A model generated the notes under the pieces. That model was not told the DNA's origin. It saw nothing but the letters and a program-made list of their open reading frames with translations, and did no database searches. DNA of 64,000 nt from Chromatiales bacterium. GTDB taxonomy: Bacteria > Pseudomonadota > Gammaproteobacteria > Thiohalomonadales > Thiohalomonadaceae. The stretch lies in assembly GCA_003251535.1 (NCBI GenBank), contig QKFD01000109.1:30058-94057 (forward strand). The letters are read 5' to 3'. Below, piece by piece: positions 58,775 through 64,000 of this stretch (position 1 is its first letter; each line of letters opens with the position of its first letter). The translations under genes were made by a program, and so were the position numbers.

Positions 58775-58902
58775 TGGGGTCTACCTTGGGACGCTCCTGG
58801 GCGCTACGTTGGAGCCCGCGACCCGTGCGAAAGTTCACCCCCGAAGGGGGAGCAGTGGAGATATTAGCGATCACCCCGACCACCCATCTCCACTCCCAAG
58901 AC

Positions 58903-58932
58903 GGCAAAGGGTGGCCTAGGCCACCCTTTGCC
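58903..58932. terminator. 30-bp perfect palindrome between cytochrome c4 and resB
   Basis: GGCAAAGGGTGGCC, then TA, then its reverse complement GGCCACCCTTTGCC, with 58903-58932 perfectly self-complementary around TA. It starts 25 bp after the cytochrome c4 stop. No T-run follows, so it may be a stabilising 3' hairpin that sets different mRNA levels for cytochromes and biogenesis genes. Confidence 0.65.
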
Positions 58933-58956
58933 TACTACAACTGCGCGATCCGAGCC

Positions 58957-59574
58957 TTAGTGCAGACTGGCCAGATAGCTGGCCACCGCATCGATCTCCG
59001 CATCGCTCATGCGATTGACCACCATCTGCATCATCTTTGCGGGGTCGTTGCTGCGGGTGGTAGAGCGGAAGTCCTTCAGCGTCTTCACCGCGTAGGCGGA
59101 GTGCTGACTGGCAATAGCCGGATATTTGGCTAGCGGGTTGCCCGCACCATCGGGACCATGGCACGCCATGCAGGCAGAGACCCCCTTCTCGGGGATGCCA
59201 CCCCGGAAGATCTTCTCACCTAAGGCCAACGCCTGTGCCTCACCACCGGCAGTGGTATCGACGCTGCGTTGCTGACCGGAGAAGTAGGCGGCGATATCGG
59301 CCATATCGGCCTCGGAAAGCGCGGCCGTCATGCCGTTCATCGTGGGATCTTTACGGGTCCCGGATTTGAACTCACCGAGTTGCTTCTCGATGTAACTGGG
59401 GTGCTGACCAGCGAGCTTAGGCCACAGGGGGTTGGCCGGATTGCCATTACCATCCATGCCATGGCAGGAGGAGCAGATGGCCACTTTGGTCTTGCCGACG
59501 GCAGCGTCGCCAGCGGCCTGGGCGGTGCTCGCGGCACCGAGCAGCACCAGGGCTGCAATTGTTAGCGTCTTCAT
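58957..59574 (-). CDS. cytochrome c4, diheme
   Basis: The 205-residue protein has a signal peptide (LTIAALVLLGAASTAQAAG) and two CXXCH hemes, CSSCHGMDGNGNPANPLWPK and CMACHGPDGAGNPLAKYPAI, in two homologous halves with axial Met in MNGMTAAL and MMQMVVNRM. Cytochrome c4 passes electrons from the bc1 complex to terminal oxidases in the periplasm or on the membrane. It follows the c5 gene by 36 bp. Confidence 0.96.
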   Translation of the reverse strand: MKTLTIAALVLLGAASTAQAAGDAAVGKTKVAICSSCHGMDGNGNPANPLWPKLAGQHPSYIEKQLGEFKSGTRKDPTMNGMTAALSEADMADIAAYFSGQQRSVDTTAGGEAQALALGEKIFRGGIPEKGVSACMACHGPDGAGNPLAKYPAIASQHSAYAVKTLKDFRSTTRSNDPAKMMQMVVNRMSDAEIDAVASYLASLH

Positions 59575-59610
59575 TGCGGAGTACCTGGGGGTCTTTGGAG
59601 GACTGACTAG

Positions 59611-59928
59611 TTATCGTGCTTGGGAAACCATGTAGTCGACGGCGGCCATCACCTGCTCATCGGTGAGGTGGGTAAAACCACCTTTAGGAGGCATCACCCC
59701 GGTCTTCCCGGTAAAACCGTTCAGGGCGTGCTGATGGAGGGTATCGATGGATTGGGCGATGCGATCGGTCCACGCTACTTTATCACCCAATTTAGGGGCC
59801 CCTGCGACACCGGCGGCATGACAGACATGGCAGGCCTGCTCATAAACCGCCTTACCATCCTCCGCCGCAACCGGGGCCGAGGCGAGGACGAAGGCGCTGA
59901 GGGCGCCGGCGACGAGGATCTTGTTCAT
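59611..59928 (-). CDS. cytochrome c5, monoheme
   Basis: The 105-residue protein has a signal peptide (LVAGALSAFVLASAPVAAED), one heme site YEQACHVCHAAGVAGAPKLG, and axial Met in GVMPPKGGFTHLTDEQVMAA, the c5 type. It is a small periplasmic electron carrier, co-transcribed with cytochrome c4. A divergent 173-bp region separates it from engB. Confidence 0.95.
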   Translation of the reverse strand: MNKILVAGALSAFVLASAPVAAEDGKAVYEQACHVCHAAGVAGAPKLGDKVAWTDRIAQSIDTLHQHALNGFTGKTGVMPPKGGFTHLTDEQVMAAVDYMVSQAR

Positions 59929-60101
59929 AAAGCGTCAAGGGCTCCTATTGGGTGCCGCATAGGGGAGATTCCGGTATCCTGCCTGGGCGCAGGACGCCGC
60001 CTGAAATAATTAGAGCGTGGTTATATACCAATAGCGCCCTGCTGGGTCAACTGAACGCGCGTGAAACCGCAGTACCTTACCAACTCCTGCCGCTGCCCTC
60101 A

Positions 60102-60725
60102 ATGCAAAAGCCCAAACCCAACTATTACCGTCGCGCCAGTTTCGTCCTGGCGGCCCATCAGCTCAACCAACTCCCGCCCGACGAGGGGTTGGAGGTGGCT
60201 TTTGCTGGCCGCTCCAACGCGGGCAAATCGAGCGCGCTCAACAAGATCTGCGATCAAAGTGGTCTGGCCCGCACCAGTAAGACCCCAGGGCGAACCCAAC
60301 AGATCGTCATCTTCGCCATGGATGACAGCCGCCGGCTGGCTGACCTACCAGGGTATGGCTATGCCCAAGTACCACTGGCAGTAAAGCGCCACTGGCAGGC
60401 CACCCTGCAACGCTATCTGGAGGAGCGGCATAGTCTGCGCGGTCTGGTGCTGCTGATGGATATCCGCCACCCGCTCACCGAGTATGACCGCGCCATGATC
60501 GCCTGGTGCGAGGTGGCAGCGATGGAGGTCCACATCCTGCTCACCAAGGCGGACAAACTGAAGCGGGGGGCCGCTATGGGCGCCCTCCAGAAGGTACAGC
60601 ACGAACTGGCCACCCTGTTGCCGCGGGCCACACTCCAGCTCTTCTCGGCGCAGGATGGCACTGGGGTAGAGGCGGTACGTGAGCGGCTGGATAACTGGTT
60701 GGAGGTACCCCACAGCGTGGGTTAA
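60102..60725 (+). CDS. engB: EngB (YihA), ribosome-biogenesis GTPase
   Basis: ATG 60102 gives 207 residues. P-loop EVAFAGRSNAGKSSALNKIC, SKTPGRTQQIVIF (G2), LADLPGYGYAQVP (G3), LLTKADKL (G4) and LQLFSAQDGTGVEAV (G5) are all present. EngB assembles the large ribosomal subunit. The frame stays open upstream to 59952, but the proposed start fits the family N-terminus. The adjacency of engB with cytochrome c4/c5 and polA is a common gammaproteobacterial order. Confidence 0.96.
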   Translation: MQKPKPNYYRRASFVLAAHQLNQLPPDEGLEVAFAGRSNAGKSSALNKICDQSGLARTSKTPGRTQQIVIFAMDDSRRLADLPGYGYAQVPLAVKRHWQATLQRYLEERHSLRGLVLLMDIRHPLTEYDRAMIAWCEVAAMEVHILLTKADKLKRGAAMGALQKVQHELATLLPRATLQLFSAQDGTGVEAVRERLDNWLEVPHSVG

Positions 60726-60767
60726 ACCAACCGGCGCAAAAGGTGGGTTGAAGGGTGTGGCACCGCG

Positions 60768-60815
60768 AAAAAAAGAGGCCCCGAGCGCCGTAAGGGGGAA
60801 GGAGCGCTCGGGGCC
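60768..60815 (-). terminator. Rho-independent terminator of polA
   Basis: GGCCCCGAGCGC (60777-60788) and GCGCTCGGGGCC (60804-60815) form a perfect 12-bp stem. On the minus strand it is followed by TCTTTTTTTCG (plus-strand A-run 60768-60774). It lies about 160 bp after the polA stop; the 60816-60976 stretch between has no gene. It may also stop engB transcripts through the hairpin alone. Confidence 0.88.
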
Positions 60816-60976
60816 AATCTCACTTACCGGCTGGGGTTTGCCGGATAAGCTGGTCCCCCGCGAGGGAGAGAGAGGGTTGCGGGGGACAGCGCATAGTGCG
60901 CTTGCAGGGTAAGACTAGGGCCCTCCCGGAGAAGTTCAGCATCGGCGGAGAAATTTTCTCCCCTCGCCACTCCCCA

Positions 60977-63679
60977 TCAGTGCGCCTCATCCCAGTTGGC
61001 CCCCACGCCCGCCTCCACCAGCAACGGTACTCGCAGCTCGGCCGCCGCTTGCATCCGCGCCACCACCTCCCCCTTCACCGCCTCCACCACCCCCTCGGCC
61101 ACCTCGAAGACCAGCTCGTCGTGGACCTGCATCACCATCACCACCGGCAACGCCTGCTCACTGAGCCAGCGGTCCACCAGGAGCATGGCCCGCTTGATGA
61201 TATCGGCGGCACTCCCCTGCATCGGGGCGTTGATGGCGGTCCGCTCGGCGTACTGCCGCCGTTGGCTATTGCTGGCCTTGATATCGGGGATATAGAGCCG
61301 GCGCCCAAAGACCGTCTCGACAAATCCCCGCTCACGCGCCTCGCTTCGGGTGCGCTCCATGTATTCGCGCACCCCGGGATAACGGGTGAAGTAGCGATCG
61401 ATGTAGCCCTGGGCGGCAGCGCGATCGATACCGAGCTGGCGAGCGAGACCAAAGGCAGACATGCCGTAGATAAGACCAAAGTTGATCGCCTTGGCAGAGC
61501 GACGCTGCTCGGCCGTGAGGTCGGCCGGTGCTACGCCAAACACCTCGGCGGCGGTGGCGCGGTGGATATCCTCCCCCGCTGAGAAGGCGCGCAGCAGCCC
61601 CTCATCGCCGGAGAGGTGGGCCATGATGCGCAGCTCGATCTGCGAATAGTCGGCGGAGAGGATGCGATACCCATCGCGGGCGATGAAGGCCTGGCGGATG
61701 CGCCGCCCCTCCTGGGTACGCACCGGGATGTTCTGTAGATTGGGATCCGAGGAGGAGAGGCGCCCAGTGGCGGCCACTGCCTGGTGGTAACTGGTGTGGA
61801 CCCGCCCGGTACCGGGATCGATCTGCCCCGGCAGCTTGTCGGTATAGGTGGACTTCAGCTTGGCGAGGGAGCGGTGCTCCAGGATGAGGCGCGGCAGCTC
61901 ATGCTCCGCCGCCAGCTCCTCCAGCACATCCTCCGCAGTGGAGGGCTGCCCCTTGGGGGTCTTGGAGACCACCCGCAATCCCAACCGCTCAAAGAGGATG
62001 CTCTGGAGCTGTTTGGGGGAGCTGAGATTAAACTCCCCCCCGGCCACGCCATAGGCCGCCTGCTCCACCTCGGCCATACGCGCCGCCAGCTCCGCGCTCT
62101 GCTGCCGCAGCAGGCCGGCATCCACCCGCACACCGGTCCGCTCCATGCGCGAGAGCACCGCCAAGAGCGGTACCTCCTCCTCGCGGTAGAGCCGCTCCAG
62201 GGCGGGCTCCTGCACCAGGCGGGGATAGAGGGTGTGGTGCAGACGCAGGGTGATGTCGGCATCCTCTGCCGCATAGGTGGCGGCCCGCTCCAGCGCCACC
62301 TGGTTGAAGGTGAGCTGTTTGACCCCCTTACCGGCCACCTCTTCGTAGGTGATGGTCTTGTAACCAAGATATTTCAGCGCCAAGGAGTCCATGTCATGGC
62401 GGGTGGCGGTGCTATCGAGCACATAGGACTCCAGCATCACATCGTGGGCAACACCCGCTAGGGCGATGCCGTGATTGGCCAACACGCTCATATCAAACTT
62501 GAGGTTCTGGCCCACCTTTTTCCGCCCCTGATCCTCCAGCAGCGGCTTGAGGCGCCCCAGCACCTGCTCTTGGGAGAGTTGGGCCGGGGCACCCAGATAG
62601 TCGTGGCCAAATGGCACATAGGCGGCCCGCCCCGGCTCCACAGCAAAGGAGACCCCCACCAGCGCACAGCGGATGTAGTCGAGGCCAGTGGTCTCGGTGT
62701 CAAAGCAGATGAGATCCGCCCGCTGTAAACGCTCCAGCCACGCCTCTAACGCCGCCTCGGTGAGTACCAGCTCATACTCCCCCCCCTCCTGGATCGTGGC
62801 GGCCTCAGTGGGGGTCTCCTGCCCCCGCCCTAGCAACTCCGCCAACCACCCCTTGAACTCCAGCTGGGTATAGAGCGCCTTCAACCCCTCCTCATCAGAG
62901 GGACGCCGCACCAGATCACGCGGGGCAAAGGCCAGCGCCACATCGAGTTTGATGGTGACTAGTTGACGGGCGAGCGCCAGCTGCTCCAGGTGGGCCCGCA
63001 AATTCTCTCCCACCTTGCCGCTGATCTGGTCGGCGTGGGCGATGATCCCATTCAGATCGCCATACTGTTCCAGCCACTTGGCCGCGGTCTTGGGCCCCAC
63101 CTTCGGGACTCCGGGGACGTTATCGGAGCTATCGCCGATAAGGGCGAGGTAGTCGATGATACGTTCCGGTGCGACCCCAAACTTGGTCTTTACCGCAGCG
63201 CTGTCGGCCACCCAGTTACTCATGGTATTGACCAAGTGGATCTGCTCATCCACCAACTGCGCCATATCTTTGTCACCGGTGGAGATGATCACCGCCATCC
63301 CTGCCGCGGCGGCCTGCCGCGCCAGGGTGCCGATCACATCGTCCGCCTCTACCCCAGAGACCATGATCAACGGAAAACCGAGCGCCTCGATCACCGCGTG
63401 GAGGGGGGCTATCTGGCGCGCCAGGTCGTCCGGCATCGCCTCCCGGTTGGCCTTATAGTCGGCGTAAAGCTCGTCACGGAAGGTGGGCCCCTTGGCATCA
63501 AACACCACCGCCATATGGGTTGGCTGGTAGTCGGTCACCAAGCGCCGCAGCATATTGACCACCCCATATACCGCCCCTGTCGGCTCTCCCGCAGAGTTGG
63601 TGAGGGGTGGTAGGGCGTGGAAGGCGCGGTAGAGGTAGGAGGAGCCGTCAACGAGGACGAGGGGCTTGGCTTGGGACAT
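60977..63679 (-). CDS. polA: DNA polymerase I
   Basis: The 900-residue protein is complete. The 5' nuclease spans about 1-290 (LVLVDGSSYLYRAFHALPPL, MAVVFDAKGPTFRDELY, DKDMAQLV, GDSSDNVPGVPKVGPKTAAK). The 3'-5' exonuclease retains FDTETTGLD (D-x-E), GQNLKFDMSVLANHG and YAAEDADITLRL, so proofreading should be active. Polymerase motif A is SADYSQIELRIMAHLSGDEG, motif B RRSAKAINFGLIYGMSAFG, and motif C MQVHDELVFEV. It fills gaps and removes Okazaki primers. ATG 63679 follows AGGAG. Confidence 0.98.
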   Translation of the reverse strand: MSQAKPLVLVDGSSYLYRAFHALPPLTNSAGEPTGAVYGVVNMLRRLVTDYQPTHMAVVFDAKGPTFRDELYADYKANREAMPDDLARQIAPLHAVIEALGFPLIMVSGVEADDVIGTLARQAAAAGMAVIISTGDKDMAQLVDEQIHLVNTMSNWVADSAAVKTKFGVAPERIIDYLALIGDSSDNVPGVPKVGPKTAAKWLEQYGDLNGIIAHADQISGKVGENLRAHLEQLALARQLVTIKLDVALAFAPRDLVRRPSDEEGLKALYTQLEFKGWLAELLGRGQETPTEAATIQEGGEYELVLTEAALEAWLERLQRADLICFDTETTGLDYIRCALVGVSFAVEPGRAAYVPFGHDYLGAPAQLSQEQVLGRLKPLLEDQGRKKVGQNLKFDMSVLANHGIALAGVAHDVMLESYVLDSTATRHDMDSLALKYLGYKTITYEEVAGKGVKQLTFNQVALERAATYAAEDADITLRLHHTLYPRLVQEPALERLYREEEVPLLAVLSRMERTGVRVDAGLLRQQSAELAARMAEVEQAAYGVAGGEFNLSSPKQLQSILFERLGLRVVSKTPKGQPSTAEDVLEELAAEHELPRLILEHRSLAKLKSTYTDKLPGQIDPGTGRVHTSYHQAVAATGRLSSSDPNLQNIPVRTQEGRRIRQAFIARDGYRILSADYSQIELRIMAHLSGDEGLLRAFSAGEDIHRATAAEVFGVAPADLTAEQRRSAKAINFGLIYGMSAFGLARQLGIDRAAAQGYIDRYFTRYPGVREYMERTRSEARERGFVETVFGRRLYIPDIKASNSQRRQYAERTAINAPMQGSAADIIKRAMLLVDRWLSEQALPVVMVMQVHDELVFEVAEGVVEAVKGEVVARMQAAAELRVPLLVEAGVGANWDEAH

Positions 63680-63781
63680 CGGAACTCCTGCTTGGCTTAC
63701 CGGGGCGGTCGGGAAGTGACTAAAATACCTCTTCCCGGCCAGCCGACAAATTCGCCCCCCTTATTCAGCCGCCCAAACCCT

Positions 63782-64000
63782 ATGCGTGACGACCACAAGA
63801 CCCATCACCCCGGCATGTCCCCCATCGACGACACCCTTCTCACCCGCGAGTCGTGGAAAATTTTCCAGATCATGGCGGAGTTCGTGGAGGGGTTTGAGAA
63901 GCTGGCCCGCATCCGCCCCTCGGTGAGCATCTTCGGCTCGGCCCGCACAGCGCCGGATCACCCCTACTATCAACTCACGGAAGAGGTCGCCCGCGCCCTC
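63782..64000 (+). CDS. start of a LOG-family (TIGR00730) protein, cut by the window edge
   Basis: ATG 63782 opens a frame that runs to the last base, 73 codons. The visible part includes ESWKIFQIMAEFVEGFEKLA and SVSIFGSARTAPDHPYYQLT, the N-terminal Rossmann strand of LOG/YgdH-type nucleotide-processing proteins. Only the substrate-binding P-G-G-x-G-T-x-x-E motif, which lies later, would confirm activity. It is divergent from polA. Confidence 0.85.
   Translation, partial: MRDDHKTHHPGMSPIDDTLLTRESWKIFQIMAEFVEGFEKLARIRPSVSIFGSARTAPDHPYYQLTEEVARAL

Noticed and set aside
1..64000. CRISPR arrays, tRNA or rRNA genes
   Set aside because: No regularly spaced repeats, cloverleaf-like sequences or rRNA segments were recognised by eye; a covariance search would be decisive.

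Overview
The window is a GC-rich chromosomal segment of a gammaproteobacterium. The housekeeping genes rpoH, polA, engB, rimO, apaG, pgl, glk, hinT and trmO, together with cytochromes c4 and c5, are of gammaproteobacterial type. NifA, NifQ and a molybdenum-binding Mop protein indicate a nitrogen fixer, although nitrogenase structural genes are not in view. Cytochrome c maturation is system II (ResB/CcsB). A sulfur-oxidising, Chromatiales-like host is plausible, but nothing here proves the genus.

Layout. 1-0.4 kb: end of a metal or siderophore binding protein. 1.2-6.7 kb: a complete yjfIJ-channel-yjfKLMC operon (PspA-like protein, K+ channel, lipoprotein, ATP-grasp enzyme) behind two perfect palindromes. 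6.9-10.2 kb: an accessory patch with a small orphan protein, an ankyrin protein, a broken IS4 transposase, a broken coiled-coil gene and a TonB-like gene. 10.4-11.5 kb: a divergent HxlR regulator and nitroreductase. 12-18 kb: two giant exported proteins (toroid plus carboxypeptidase-regulatory repeats plus CARDB). 18-19.1 kb: about 1.1 kb of non-coding DNA with two hairpins. 19.1-23.6 kb: a tight five-gene cassette (binding-protein-like protein without signal peptide, HypB/UreG-like GTPase with cysteine pairs, orphan ABC ATPase, YdjA-like nitroreductase, GCS2-type ligase). 23.8-26.0 kb: a coupled AlbA_2/ATPase-fold protein and ParA-like ATPase.

27.0-35.3 kb is the strongest biological story. 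One co-directional minus-strand series runs binding protein, FecCD permease, ABC ATPase, TonB-dependent receptor, NifA, Mop, NifQ. The upstream intergenic region holds three ModE-box-like inverted repeats. I read this as molybdenum (or tungsten) uptake across both membranes coupled to nif activation and FeMo-cofactor supply. The metal assignment is inference from the operators and neighbours.

35.4-64 kb is mainly core genome: a HEACH-motif protein, ComFB, pgl-glk-apaG, a methyltransferase, an Fe-S/CCG protein, GST-hinT-aldo/keto reductase, rimO, a c'-like cytochrome, a rhodanese, two glycosyltransferases with an RmlC-like protein, a chemoreceptor, trmO, an amidase with an LprI-type protein, a SIMPL protein, rpoH with promoter and terminator, ccsB-resB, cytochromes c4 and c5, engB, polA with terminator, and the start of a LOG-family gene. 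No tRNA, rRNA or CRISPR array was recognised.
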